Below, in pieces: positions 1 through 12,130 of a stretch of 64,000 bases of DNA. Below the pieces are notes generated by a model, which saw only the letters and a list, made by a program, of their open reading frames with translations, ran no database searches and had not been told where the DNA came from. A program made the position numbers and the translations under genes. The first letter of the stretch is position 1; the number at the start of each line of letters is the position of its first letter. The stretch covers positions 118,816,674 through 118,880,673 of the forward strand of contig CM061243.1 of NCBI GenBank assembly GCA_030848705.1, in the 5' to 3' direction. Source of the stretch: Heracleum sosnowskyi (Eukaryota > Streptophyta > Magnoliopsida > Apiales > Apiaceae).

Positions 1-446
1 ATTCTTGATTATTTATATTTTAATAGTTTTAGTAATTGCATTTGTTAAGAAAAATAAGTAGATATGTTTAAATAGGTAAATTTTTAAAAAATAATTATAA
101 TATTAAAATAGGTTCAAAAATAAATAACTTAATATTTGTCCGTGATATTTTTGGAAAATTAGGGGTTTTAGTAAGAAAAAATAGAAAAACTAACATGTTC
201 TAGTTAAAAAAGGTAATTGCTCGTGATATATTTGAAAAAGTATGGGAATTTTTTAGAAAAAATAGAAAAAATAATGTATTTTAGGTGAAAAAGGTAATTG
301 GTTATAAATAGGTAATATTATTATTTAATAATATATTTAAGTAAAAACACGAAGTACAGTTAATTAAGGGCAATTAAGTAAAATCACAATATACCGTATC
401 GACCAACTAAACTTTTAATGTTTCGTCTATTATATAATAGTATTGA
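1..446 (-). mobile_element. Helitron, 5' part only (runs off the left edge)
   Basis: Read on the minus strand, the element starts with TC at 446 (TCAATACTATTATATAATAG) and is followed by a GAAACATTAAAAGTTT block. That block matches the start of the complete Helitron at 21249-22567. The base before the TC on the minus strand is A (447 is T on plus), as expected for insertion between A and T. The interior at about 137-300 is two diverged copies of an 80-90 bp block; this block is the reverse complement of internal sequence of the 21249-22567 element. The 3' end lies outside the window. No coding sequence is visible. Confidence 0.6.
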
Positions 447-1163
447 TATATATATTGAAGCTCAAATTATTACTCGAATTGAAAACGAAATGTTCAAAAA
501 ATTCAACAAATATTCGAATTTCAACAGCACTAGTATGAATATTAGGTAAACACAGTAGGAATACCTAACCAGAATTTATTATTATTATTATGATGATGAA
601 AATTTACTCCTAGAATTAAAACTTAAATACAATTAAGATTCAAGAGTAACAGAAATTTAGCAAAAAAAATAAATCGTTAAGTTAAGAGAGACTAACGAAA
701 AACTGTATCGAGCCGTTAGTTAGGTGTGCAGCAGCCGTTAGTTAGCTGTCGTGGTAAGAGACGTGGCAGTACGAAGTAAATAGATTTTGTAGACGTCGTG
801 ATCACATGATACATGATGCACCTTTTTATTCTGGACTTCTACTAATTACGAAGAAGCTTTAAATAAAAGGACGTCGTTCTAGCCCACTAAATCACCATCT
901 CTTGCCAATTATTTCTCCCAATCCATAAATGAGCATGTTTTCCCTTCGATATTTGATGAAATTTTTCCCTAGCAATATGTTAGGGACAAAATTTGTTCAC
1001 CGCATTTTTCGGCCTCTCCGTAATTAATGGCATCACTCACTAAAGTCGATCTAGGCTATATGTTAAAATCGATCTAGGTTAGATGTTACATAAGTAAGAA
1101 GAATAGTAGGGCCAGACCCATATCATACATATAAAGAAGGAAAACTCAAGAGGATATATTTAT
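447..1163. other. AT-rich intergenic sequence
   Basis: No open frame, RNA gene or clear repeat was found here. A short GTTAGTTAG-type repetition lies near 713-745. Confidence 0.5.
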
Positions 1164-2444
1164 TGGGCCTAACCCACGTTCATGGGACGCGTCGCCTCTC
1201 CCTAATGCGTCGTCCACGAACTAACTAGCAAAGAGACAACTGTTACTATCGGGGAAGAAATGTATAACCCAGGGCATATACAAGGACAACCTCGTCTTAT
1301 GTGAAGCATTCTGCAGGATAAAAAGCATAAGTTATCAGTTTAGAAAGGCCTCTCATCTCTAGAAAGACTCTGCCTTCTGAAAGTAGCCTCTCATAATTGT
1401 GGAAAGCCTCGTCTGTGGACTATTTACCAAGTAGATAACTACAATTATCAGAGAAGAAATGCGTAACCTCACCCCCAGGTGAGAAATCACCCTCCGAATG
1501 AGCATTATACATGGTAGGGAAACTCGTCCTTTGGAAGTAACATCGCCCCCTGGTGGGGCATCACCCTCCGCGGGAGCATTATACGGGAGATGGAACCTCG
1601 TCCTCCGGATGCAACCTCGCCCCCTGGTGGGGTATCACCCTTCGCAGGAGCATTATACGAGAGATGGAACCTCGTCCTCCGGATGCAACCTCGCCCACCG
1701 ATGGGGCATCACCCTCTGTAGGAGCATTATACAGGATAGGGAACCTCGTCCTCCGGAAGCAACCTCGCCCGCTTGGAATTTAAAGATGATGGAATCTCCC
1801 CAAACGAACATATTGAGTACACTAAACACTTGGATCATACCCAAACCATTTATTTTACATCTACTTTTACTGCTTTGGAAGAGGACTAGACCCCATCTAG
1901 GCTAGTAGGCATCGTCATACTAGGGGGTTGAAGGGCGTCGCCCATTAGTACTCTCAACGCTAGTTTTTTAATTAGTTATTCTTTTCTGTGGTTCAAAGTG
2001 AGCATTGACTCCGATGATTTCGGATCAATGACTTAACCACCATACTTCGATAAAATAGCTGAACTATGAAAGCCCATGATAACGTACTAAATACGGTGGC
2101 CCCGGTCCTTTAGGCCTTTTAAAAAAAGGAAACCTAGCCCATATGGATTACTTGCTCTCCAAGAAGTACGTTTGACTTGATCTCTATAAATAAGGTACGT
2201 AGACATATTGTATGACACAATGTGATCTAGCGAACATGAGAAAATTCAATATTCAACCTTAATCGTGGTCAAATCTCACGTACAATCTCAGTCATCCCCA
2301 AATTATAAACCCTAACCCTCATAACCTATACTGCTCACCGTCATCAACCATCATTACAATTCCAGCAACGCTCCCCGAATTTGTTATCACCAAATTTCTC
2401 CGTTAACACAATATTTATCGCGGAAGTATTCACGACAAATAACA
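1164..2444 (+). mobile_element. Probable solo LTR of a retrotransposon
   Basis: The segment starts TGGGCC and ends ATAACA, and is flanked on both sides by the 5-bp direct repeat TTTAT (1159-1163 and 2445-2449). A TATA-like sequence (CTATAAATAAGG) is present near 2182-2195, about 250 bp before the end, as in an LTR promoter. No gag or pol follows, so a solo LTR is the simplest reading. The alternative is a truncated element: AGGGGGTTGA at 1922-1931 could be a polypurine tract, with a shorter LTR beginning near 1928. The target duplication is AT-only and could be chance. Confidence 0.45.
1454..1790 (+). repeat. 74-bp tandem repeat, about 4.5 copies
   Basis: A block containing CCTCGTCCTCCGGA recurs at 1527 (diverged), 1601, 1675 and 1749, exactly 74 bp apart. 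It also contains CCCTGGTGGGGCATCACC and GAGCATTATAC. A partial, more diverged copy precedes it at 1454-1510. The array is much more GC-rich than its surroundings. The small open frames over it are by-products of the repeat. Confidence 0.85.
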
Positions 2445-2449
2445 TTTAT

Positions 2450-2909
2450 TGAGTTGGTTTTCATCCAACGATGACCGAGAATCCAAGTACTTTTTTTTAT
2501 ATAATTAAGTTGAGGAGTCGAACTTATATTGGTCAAATTTTGATACATTAAAATAGACTTGTGTCAAAATTGAACAGAAATTTTGTATAGTTTTGAAAAA
2601 AAAATCTGCTCTTATCTTGTGGATAATAATTTTAGATAAATACAAGCATGAATACTTTTTTTTTTGAAAGGAGCATTAATACTTAAATTGGTACAAGGAA
2701 ACCGTGTTAACAAAAATTCATTGACTAAAACATATACAATTATCTTTACCTGAAACATGTGACGAATTTTTTTATTTGTTTTAAAGATATGAATATTAAT
2801 ATATGATTTTATGTATGAATGCATCAGTGTCGTTACAACTATGAGGGACTAAAAAAATGGTTTGTTTGAATGTGAAACTGAATGAAAAAGCTTTGCATTA
2901 TTATATATA
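2450..2909. other. AT-rich spacer
   Basis: No feature was recognised. Poly-T and poly-A runs are frequent, and a short open frame at 2612-2824 (minus) shows no recognisable protein. Confidence 0.5.
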
Positions 2910-5900
2910 CTAGCTTATAGCCCGTGCGATTAAATTTTATTTATAATTATTTTGTTTATAATTATATTTTAATTACCCATGGAACACACTATTGTTTTTT
3001 TAATATTTATAATTATATTTATTTATGAATATTTTAATATTTAAAAGTTATTAGTTTACATGATTAAATTATTGTTAAAAAAGATTTAGCCAAAAAGAAT
3101 TATAGTTAAAATTTTGATATTTATTATATTTTACACGCTCAATTTAATATTTGTTTATATTGAGTTATAAAAGTTAGATTTGGCGAATTTTACAGTCCAC
3201 ATGAAATTCTATTCTAAAACTAAAAAGAGAATAAAGTGACGAAATTTAATATTGAGAATTTTATTCGATTTAGGAAATCTACTTATATGTAGTTTAGATT
3301 ATTAGAATACTCTTTATTAACCAAATAAAGTTTTTAATGTTAAATCTAACGGTTTTCACTTATCTATTTAAGATTAAACGATTTTTATTATTTTGATATT
3401 AAATGGGTTTCCTTATTTAATTACAACTTTTTTTATGTTTTAACTTTTTGGAAAATCCAATCCTAATATAATATCTTTTAACTTATATCATTTTTAGATA
3501 ATAACTTCTTTTTATATGATATAATCTTGATCTTCTATTTTTCAAAGTATTGGATCTAACGGTTGAGAATGTTTTGGCGGTATTTAGGACCAAACTACCA
3601 CGATAACATCATTAATTTTTAAATATTTTTTTAATATATTTTTTTAAAATATTTATTGCTAAAATATAATATACTCTTTTTTGTAATATGTTAATGATGC
3701 GGGAACTTTGAACTTTTGAGAAAATACATTATCAATTAAAATATAATTTTTTTTGTAATAGTTCTTCTTTTAAAGTAGTACACCGTGACGATCAAAATTC
3801 TGTAAAAAAATCATTTTTTTATAGTATATCCCGTAAAAATCTATGTTATTATATTAAAGACTAAATAATGAAAGCTTTCTTATAAGTATGGTCGCTTGAT
3901 CACTCAATTCATAATCGTTGGATCTTTCAAATTAAATTGTTGAGAAACGTTACATATAAGAGTAAAATTTATCACGTGCAATGATCTAAGTTTTGAATCT
4001 ACCAACAACATATTAAAATTTACAGGATTTTTTTGAAAACTAAGATTTTTTTCATTTTTTTTTCTTGTAGACATGGGTTATTTGATAATATTTTTTTATA
4101 AAGTACGATTTTTCAAAAAAGTATTATACTAATTGATTAACAAACTTTTAAAGTTTCGAATTTTATAATTTACAATGTATATAGGTTAAAAAAGTTAGGT
4201 CTCTTCTATAGCTGAGTCTAAAATTTCAAAATACGGTTTTTTTAAATATGAATATAGTCCTGCTAACAATGAAATTAGGTCTCTATGAGTTCTTATAAAA
4301 CAAAATCACCATTTGCGTATAATTTATTATTTAATAATAAATAATATTTAATTAGTTATGATAAAAAATTTAATAAAATAAGATAAAAAATATGTACAAT
4401 TTTATAAAATTTTATCCTCGTATTATTATATTCTTTGTTGATTTGAATTTTTCTTAGATTGATTTCAATTTTTGAACATAGATTTCTAAATTTAAAACAG
4501 TTAGAAAAAGGTAATTAAATTGACATTAAAATAATGATGACGTAATAATTATTATTAGAATTTAAATACCCACTTTACTAATTTGGGCTTTATCTTGTGT
4601 TTTAAAAATTAGATTTTGACGATTTTACACCCAGATAACTAAATTATCTTTAATTAAAAGATGGCTTAACAATTTTTATATAACTGGAATTGTCCATGAA
4701 AGAGAAAAGAAAGTCACGAATTTTTTACATGGAGAATTCTATTCAATATAGAAAACTTATTTATATTTGGTTTAAATTATCAAAATACACTTTTTAAAAT
4801 TTAAATATAATCTTATTATTAATAAAATACACTTTTTTAATATTTGATCTAACGATTTTCATTTATCTAGTTAAGATCTAATGGTCCTTATTAGTTTGGT
4901 TGTCCAAGACCGTACCATCAAAATTTTGGATAATATCCATATTATACTTATTATATATAAGGATTTAATATAATAAGGATATCAAGTATATACTGATATA
5001 AGTATCTTACTAACTGCTTTTACTTTTAATGTTTCAGTTTTATTTACAGTGTATATAAAATTTTAAAATACATTATTACTTAAAAATTATTAAATAGAAT
5101 AAAAATTATGTTATGATTATATAAAATTTTATTCTCATATTATTATATTCTTTATCGATTTGAATTTGTTCTTAATTAATTTTAATACTTTATTGAAAGA
5201 AACATAAAATTTCTATATTTAAAACAATTAGTGGAAAAATAAATAAACTGGTGCTACAAAAATAAAAAAAATATTTATTAAAATTTAGATACTCACTTTA
5301 CTATTTGGGTTATATCCTGAGTTTTAGAAATTGAATTTTGACGATTTTACAACCCATGCGAAACTAACGAAATTTTCTTTAATTTAATGATGGTTTAATA
5401 ATTATTATCTAACTTGACCTGTTGACCTACACATAAACCGAAAACAAAAGATGGTTAAGAATTTTTACATAAAAAAATCAATTCAATATAGAAAACCAAT
5501 TTATAATTGGTTTAAATTATCAAAACACACTTCTTAGTATTTAAATATAATCCTACCTTTAATCAAATACACATTTTAATATAAGTATTATATTCAAAAT
5601 TATCGTTTATGAATATGAAACCCTCAATATTTTAATAATATTTTGATATTATCCTTTTATGTTTGTTATATGTAAAATAATATAATTATAATTTAGATTA
5701 ATCAAATTGTTATGTTCTTTCAGAAAAAAAAGTTTTTAAATTTATTTATGTACAGGAGTTCTCGCAAGTCTCTTTAGGTTCACGTGTATCATTGTTAGTA
5801 TGATATACATCAGCATTATATTGATAATTTTTAATATTATAATCAATATGAATTGTTATGTTGATATTTGGTTTAACAATTATTATCTAATTGGAAGTAT

Positions 5901-6646
5901 ACATAAATTCAAGAGAAAAGATATTTAAGAATTTTTACATAGAAAACTTTTAAATTATCAAAATACACTTTTTAGTATTTAAATATAATTATATTATTAA
6001 TGAGATACACTTTTTAATATTAAATCTAACAATTCTCATCGATCTATTTAAGATCTAACTGTAATTATTAATTTGGTCGTATAGTGATCGTACACGGACC
6101 ATATCGATTTTAATTTTTTCTTAAATTGATTTTAATATTTTATTGAAATAAAAATAGAATTTATAAATTTAAAAGAATTAGGAAAAAAATTAAATCTACA
6201 ATAAAAAAATATTTATTAACATTTAGATAATCACTTTACTGTTTGGGCTCTATCTTGAGTTTTAAACAACAGATTTTAACGATTTTACAGCCCATGCGAA
6301 GCTAACAAAATTATCTTTAATTTAATGATGGTTTATTAATTTTTATCTAACTGGAACTATCCATAAACTAAAGAGAAAAGATAATTACGAATTTTTACAT
6401 AAAGATTTCTATTCAATATAGAAAACCCATTTATAGTTGGTTTAAATTATTAAAATACATCTTTTAGTATTTAAATGCTATCCTATTATTAATCCAATAC
6501 AATTTTTAATATTATATCTAACGGTCCTCATCTATTTGAATATTTATAGTTTTATAATCCAACGGATCATATACTTTTGGTAGTACAGTGACCGACCAAA
6601 GTTTTGGATAAGATCTCCCTTACGCTTATTATATATAAGGTATTAA
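2910..6646 (-). mobile_element. Decayed Helitron-like element with internal duplications
   Basis: The left end is CTAG at 2910-2913 preceded by A, followed by GCCCGTGCGAT. This is the minus-strand 3' terminus of a Helitron, with one arm of the hairpin lost. The right end is the conserved block TTACGCTTATTATATATAAGG near 6619-6640. A diverged copy of that block is at about 4935-4960, so two elements or an internal duplication may be involved. The next Helitron 3' end abuts at 6647. No helicase or Rep sequence is visible, so it is non-autonomous. The exact 5' terminus was not resolved. Confidence 0.5.
3176..6560 (-). repeat. Four diverged copies of a 250-350 bp block
   Basis: A block that begins with TTTTGACGATTTTACA, passes through ATTCAATATAGAAAAC and ends in ATCTAACGGTT..CATCTA recurs at about 3176-3440, 4610-4925, 5335-5600 and 6275-6560. 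A partial copy lies at about 5870-6070. The spacing is irregular (roughly 1435, 725 and 940 bp), so these are dispersed internal duplications and not a regular array. Confidence 0.7.
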
Positions 6647-7165
6647 CTAGCCTTTAACCCGTGCGATGCACGGATGAATTTTAAAATTTTTATATTATTA
6701 TCTGTATTTTGATTATATAATTTTATTAATAGAAAAATAATTTTTTTAAAATTAATAATGTATGTATGATGTTGGTGTAAGCATTTGTTTGTATTTTAAG
6801 GATAAATGTTTTTAATATATTGTCGACAAAAATAATATCTTGAACTTCTGAATATAGCTTAGAAAAATAGGTAATATAAATATTTAATAATAATATGTTA
6901 TCGACGGGATTCGAACCTTGAACCCGTGGGAACATTTTAAATATCTAAAAAGAAATATTTTTTAAACTATGTTGTTGACAGGATTCGAACCTTGAACCCG
7001 TTAGAGTATTTTGAATATCAAGAAAGAAATATTTTTTTAACATTAAATCTAACGGTTCTCCTTTTATCTATCTTTTAATCTAACGGTTGTTATTAAAAAT
7101 ACCAACTAACCAACAACAACCAACCAAATAGAGGCTAGTTTGCTTATAATAATATAGTATATATA
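6647..7165 (-). mobile_element. Helitron 3' end (remnant)
   Basis: CTAG at 6647-6650 is preceded by A and followed by CTTTAACCCGTGCGATGCACGG. Read on minus this is a hairpin (CCGTGC/GCACGG) followed within about 10 bases by CTAG, a good Helitron 3' terminus. The 5' end is unclear; GCTTATAATAATATAGTATAT at about 7142-7161 resembles Helitron 5' ends but lacks the terminal TC. Confidence 0.45.
6895..7030. repeat. Two copies of about 70 bp containing a tRNA B-box-like sequence
   Basis: GGGATTCGAACCTTGAACCCGT occurs at about 6907 and again, with slight change (AGGATTCGAACC), at about 6980. Each copy is followed by an A-rich tail and GAAATATTTTTT. On the minus strand this reads GGTTCGAATCCCGTCGA, a close match to the tRNA T-arm/B box. 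No acceptor stem, anticodon arm or A box accompanies it, so it is not a tRNA gene. It may be a tRNA-derived SINE remnant. Confidence 0.5.
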
Positions 7166-7321
7166 ATAAATAAAAATATGCAGCTTTCTATTTCACTGCT
7201 TACGTTGTGAAGATTCCAGATTTCAATTTTAGGCCTATACAAGATTCTAACTTTCTAAGACATGTTTGGTAGCAACTGAAACTTTTAACGCTTATGTATT
7301 GCGAGAAAAAAAGAGGGAATG

Positions 7322-7327
7322 AAAAAA
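7322..7327 (-). terminator. Pol III terminator of tRNA-Pro
   Basis: Six T residues on the minus strand lie two bases after the tRNA 3' end. This is a standard RNA polymerase III stop signal. Confidence 0.8.
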
Positions 7328-7328
7328 G

Positions 7329-7400
7329 GGGGCATTCCGAGAATCGAACTCGGGACCTCTTGCACCCAAAGCAAGAATCATACCACTAGACCAAATGCCC
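7329..7400 (-). tRNA. tRNA-Pro, anticodon UGG (nuclear)
   Basis: Read on minus, the 72-nt sequence folds as a complete cloverleaf. The acceptor arm is GGGCATT/AATGCCC with discriminator C. The D arm is GGTCTAGTGGTATGA. The anticodon stem CTTGC/GCAAG holds the loop TTTGGGT, with TGG at plus 7366-7368. The T arm is CCCGAGTTCGATTCTCGG. A box (TGGTCTAGTGG) and B box (GGTTCGA-type, here AGTTCGATTC) are intact, and T6 follows. It does not resemble the plastid tRNA-Pro. It probably decodes CCN proline codons in the cytosol. The intact stems suggest a functional gene, although it lies between decayed Helitrons. Confidence 0.95.
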
Positions 7401-7753
7401 TCCATGTTGAAATCATTTTAATTCAGAGTTATATCAGTTACACATATAAGAAGCCCATATAAACACGAATTAATGGGCTTGTAAAATAGAAGGCATTTAG
7501 AACTGGATCAGATGTCACAATCAATTGGGCCTTCTATCTGTTTAGATTTTAGAACAACAATAGTATGTAATATGTATCCGAGTGATCCAAATTAACCACC
7601 ATGAGTCTAAACATGTAATTAATGATGCATATTTTATGATATCGTAAGTAAGTTTCAAAAGCAATGTTACGGATTCCTAATTATTTCTCAAAATTTGTCT
7701 CAAATATTAGTTGATAAATTCTAATTATGAAATTTGTATATACAAACTTATAA
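7401..7753. other. Spacer upstream of tRNA-Pro
   Basis: No gene or repeat was recognised. Confidence 0.5.
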
Positions 7754-8353
7754 CTAGTGTGATACATGAATTTTTATAATATTATATAATTTTTAATATA
7801 AAAAGGATATTATATTTTAATTAAAAAAGATAATCATTTAATTATCAGTAATTATAATATTATTATTTTATTTAATTAAATAGAACGACATGTGATATTT
7901 TTGTAAACAAGAGATGATTTAGTTAAAAAAAAATTGAAAAAGGTTAATATTTTTAGGTGTTTATTTAAAAAGTAATATAGTTTGATCAAAAGTTAATGTG
8001 TTTTATTTTGAAAATACAATATTAATATATTATATAATTGATATTTTATGTGTGTTTATAGAAGATACTATGTTTTGGGTAATATTTGTAGACGTGTTTA
8101 TTTAAAAAAGTAATATGATTTGATTAAAAGGTGACGTGTTTTATTTAGAAAAAATAATATGAATATATTGTATAATAAATATTTTAGCTGTGTCTATAGA
8201 ATGTATCATGTTTTTAATTAAAAGGTAACATTTTTTAATTAAAAAAAGCAATTGGCTAGTTATTATTATTTATTAATTAGAACGAAAACTAAAAAAACAA
8301 AAAATCTTAAAATCAAAACTTTTGATGAAATGATTATTATATAAGGGTATAGA
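7754..8353 (-). mobile_element. Small Helitron, 600 bp
   Basis: CTAG at 7754-7757 is preceded by A; the 3' hairpin is decayed (GTGTGATACAT). The right end reads on minus TCTATACCCTTATATAATAA, a typical Helitron 5' terminus, with the TC at 8353-8352 and T at 8354 on plus. Both ends therefore restore an AT target. The interior shares GTGATATTTTTG and AAAGGTAA blocks with the Helitrons at 1-446 and 21249-22567. It has no coding capacity. Confidence 0.6.
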
Positions 8354-8949
8354 TGCATGAAGGATTAATCATTTAAATTAGAATTTATACCTATTAACAT
8401 GCAATTTGATAAAGAAATTGAAATATTTATTTAAACTCAAAATATTAACTATTTCCAAAACATTGACATTAGTGAATAGAGTTGGTTCCACGAAGACATA
8501 CATTACATAGAGATACACAATTGGATCAATTAAATCTTGTGGATCAGATCAAAACAAGTTCTATAAAAACATTAAGTAGGAGGACAATGTCTTGCACTCA
8601 GATAAATGCAGTACATATCAGTGCGTGTGGGTGCAGAACAAAACAGTAAAGATGAATCTTATTGTTCTGCAAACCAATTATTCTGCAAATCAATGCATAC
8701 ATATATTAAAATGAAATAGAGACCGTTGGATTAGATAAGATGAATGATCAGGATTTGGTCTCCAAGTTTCTTCAAAATATAAAGTCTTCACTAAACTTGA
8801 TTCTACATGAATAATATAAGTTTTAAGCTTAAATAACGAATCATACAAAACTATTACTTATTTGTTAACTTCAAACTAAATCATAAGTTTTTCTTTGCTT
8901 TTCAAAAATATATAAAGGCAATAAAAAATATTAGTAACTATTAGTCTTA
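8354..8949. other. AT-rich spacer
   Basis: No gene or repeat was recognised. The sequence is less extreme in AT content than its neighbours between 8520 and 8760. Confidence 0.5.
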
Positions 8950-8959
8950 TATTTTTCGG

Positions 8960-9333
8960 GGGTTAATTATCAAGTTGGTAACTAAAGTGGTCTTAAAGTA
9001 TCAAGTTGGTCACTAAACTGAAAACGGTCTCAAGCAGGTCATTGAAGTCGGTTACGGGTACATTTTGTTATATAACTCACTCTTTTCTGTACGAAAAATA
9101 CTAATATTAATGCTGATTTCTTCGATTTTATAGTTTGGAATGGATATGTTACCCTAACAAATAGATGTCATATAAAAACAATTAATACATCATCATTTTT
9201 CGTCTAAAAAAAGTGAATTATTTGATGGAGTGTACTTGTAGCCGACTTTAATGACCTATTTGAGACCGTTTTCAGTTTGGTGACTAGCTTGATACTTTAG
9301 GCTCACTTTAGTGACCAACTAGATAATTAACCC
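8960..9333. mobile_element. Mutator-type MITE with long inverted repeats
   Basis: The 374-bp element has terminal inverted repeats of about 95 bp: it begins GGGTTAATTATCAAGTTGG and ends with the complement of GGGTTAATTATCTAGTTGG. The similarity continues through a shared ACTGAAAACGGTCTCAA block. It is flanked by a perfect 10-bp direct repeat, TATTTTTCGG, at 8950-8959 and 9334-9343. Long TIRs with a 9-11 bp target duplication are the signature of Mutator-like elements. No transposase is encoded, so it depends on one elsewhere. Confidence 0.88.
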
Positions 9334-9343
9334 TATTTTTCGG

Positions 9344-10168
9344 AAGTTAACTCATTCCAAGAACTTTATTGCGAATTATTGATATAAAAAAAGTTATCCC
9401 TTATCGAAAACATTATATTGGTTATCTATTTATAAATTAGAAAAATGTGATAGTTTAATAAAAGAAGTCAAATAAATAAAATATTATATAGTTCATATGC
9501 CTTAAAATAGAGAGGCTTGATGCTTTAATTAAAGAAGTTAGATAAATGGACAAAGTTTGTCTACAGAGACAACTATGAAACAACATTCGTTATGAAAAAC
9601 ACTTTGATGGAGAAATGAAGTGTTCGTAAAAGTTGAAAAACATTTAAAATTAAACACAGAAGATGATACAGTAGATCATTACTAAATACACAATATGACA
9701 TAGACAAAACTTGTCAACATTGATTAAGAAAAACATTTTGATGGAGAAACGAAATGTGTATTAAACTTTGTTCAAAATTAATTGGTGCACCGGTACTTTA
9801 TCATGTCTCTGCAAAAGTATATAGAAAAAAAGAGTGAGACATAGAGAGAAAAGAGATATCATTGACAAATTCCTGGATTCTTACGAGGTAACGATGTCTT
9901 GCAAGCTCAAGAAACCTGAGAAAAAGGAGATTTAACAAAAAAAAGAGTCAAATAAATGGACAAAAAGCTTGTCTGCAAAGACAACCGTAAAAAACATTGA
10001 TTAATAAAAACATTTTGGTAGAGAAATGAAATGCGTATTAAACTTTTCCAAAAATAAATTGATGCAATTATAGAAAGAATAAATTAACGATGTTTTGCAA
10101 GCCAAAAAATCTGAGAAGAAGATGATAAAATTGTTCAAGAGTTTGAAAAATAGTTGTGTGAGACCAAG
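9344..10168. repeat. Three diverged repeats of unknown nature
   Basis: A block with ATGGACAAA..TTGTCT..AGACAAC, a GAAAAACA(T/C)TTTGATGGAGAAA core, and GTATTAAACTTT recurs at about 9545-9640, 9705-9800 and 9955-10060. The blocks are separated by unrelated sequence. The copies share roughly 75-80 percent of bases by eye. No coding potential was seen. Confidence 0.55.
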
Positions 10169-11937
10169 CCATAACCACAATGACCCAACCACAAGCACAC
10201 CATACTACTCTCAATACCCACTCTAAACAAACTCATACTACCGTCACTGAGCAAACTCCTACCCAGATCCCTCAACCCACAAACCACAATAACCCTAATG
10301 AAAATCCTACCGCTATAACCGGCCTAAATCACCCTGAAAATCAGAACACTACTTTTGAAAACCAAAATACTATTCATTAAACCACTCTTGAAAGCCAGAA
10401 CAACATTCAATCCCCTTGAAGCTCACATGTGTTACATGTTGTTTGTGTTATCTATACTTTCCCTTTTGTCTCCTTGAGACACCTGTTACAAACCCCGATT
10501 GTCCTCAACTCTCTGAAAACCAAAAGACTAGTCCTCAAAACTAGAATATTCAACTCTCTCAAAGCCAAAAAGCACCACCAACGGTTGTTCAATGTTAAGG
10601 ATATTTTTTCTTTTGCCTCTGTACTACACCTATTGGGATCCTACTGGTAACACTCAAAATCACCCTCCACTCCCTCAAAACAACTTCCCACTCCCTCAAA
10701 ATAACCCTCAAAATCAACAGGCGCAATGTGATGCTCAATACTATCCTTACTTTTTCTTTCAAATCTTTGGCCCCCATGACATTTGTTGATCAAAGAGTTG
10801 ATTCTCTTCCGACTTTTTAGATTTCGGTAGTGAAGGAGAACTTTCCGACTTCTTGCAAGGAAAAGCTCATGAACGCTCTAGTATACGGAGCACTATGATT
10901 TAATATTATGTTGTTTTACGCTTTGATTTGATTTGGTATTTGGGGAACTTGTACGAATTCAAGCCTCTCACTAACTCAAGGCCCTCCGTGTTTTACAATG
11001 TATGCATATTTATAGTTCTCGTCAATTTGAACGTCTTTGGACTTGTGAGGCCCATAACAGTGTTTAGAATTTTTTTTATATTGGGTAGGGTCTGTTGTGA
11101 TTTTCTCTAATTACTCTCGCACTTGACTGCCCGGGCTAAGCTCCTCTCCACCATCATCATCCCCATGGATCCTTAGTACAATTAACTTTTTACAGTGACA
11201 CTGATGCCAATGGACCATTTATCATCACAACGGTAACACAAAACTTTCTCTCGCTTAGGTTGTAATTCCTTCTCACTCAACCTCTTTATTTATCCCAAGG
11301 ATTTTGTTATGGGTTACGAGATTCTGCCTGTTGTTATAGTATGCCTGTTGTTATAATAGAGGCTACATAATTAAGAGTCGACTTTGTAGGGGACGAATAA
11401 GTGGACTAATTACTGCGGCTATTGAAAGTGGATAATCAACTTCCAAAACTACATCTACTATTTGTAGTTGATCCCAATCTCCACTCCCGTTTATGATAAG
11501 CCCAAACGGATCTTATCCTCCACCATTAACATCGACTTCATGGCGTGATCAACTGAAACATGTCCCACCAAGTGGATTTTGCTCGTATCTCACTTTTTAA
11601 CCGGAACTGACGCCGAAAAAGAATTTTCACTTGTTCTCATTGCTCGATTAGCCGCCTACGATTCTCTCACTAAAACTAAATCAAAGTCTACCCTTCCAAA
11701 ATCACAACCGTGGCCTCAATCTTCTCTTCTTCACTGAGACGAACAAATTTAAGTCTGCCTATAATATCCACACATCCGGGTTGTTGTCATCAAAGAAAAG
11801 TGAACCGAGACGATAAAAATTAAATTTATATTTTGCCAAACTGTCTTTATTTCACTATGTTTCTCCTTTCTTGTCTTTTGCACTTTCTGTGGAATATGTT
11901 AACAATATTGGTGCTTTATATGGTTCCTGCAATATCA
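10169..11937 (+). other. Unidentified degenerate sequence with short open frames
   Basis: This stretch is less AT-rich than its flanks and contains several short plus-strand frames (10180-10380, 10429-10650, 10592-10789, 10928-11110). The first encodes a Q/N/P/T-rich peptide; the third has repeated PLPQNN motifs. The stretch from 11110 to 11900 has a coding-like base composition but stops in all frames. It could be a decayed retroelement gag region or a dead host gene. I could not recognise a protein family. Confidence 0.3.
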
Positions 11938-12130
11938 TAGCTAAGTTTTAAACATGAAGTATTACCTCTCTTCAAAAAAAAGTTGCAACTATAGAATAAG
12001 GAGAAGAATCAATAAAAACCAAAATTTTAATGAATTGCTAAGTTTCAAACTCGAATTATTATCTCTCTTCAAAAAAATTTGGAACTAGAAAATAAGGAGA
12101 GGATTCGATAAAAAATAAACTCTAAATGAC
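11938..12130. repeat. Two-copy tandem repeat, about 100 bp
   Basis: TAGCTAAGTTTTAAACATGAA with ATTACCTCTCTTCAAAAAAA and AATAAGGAGAAGAATC at 11938-12035 is repeated in diverged form at 12036-12130. A smaller pair (GTATTTGAAATA/GTATCTGAGATA followed by TTTTTACC) follows up to 12197. Confidence 0.6.

Noticed and set aside
1498..1905. 135-codon plus-strand open frame
   Set aside because: It covers the 74-bp tandem array and shows no protein family; the open frame is a composition effect.
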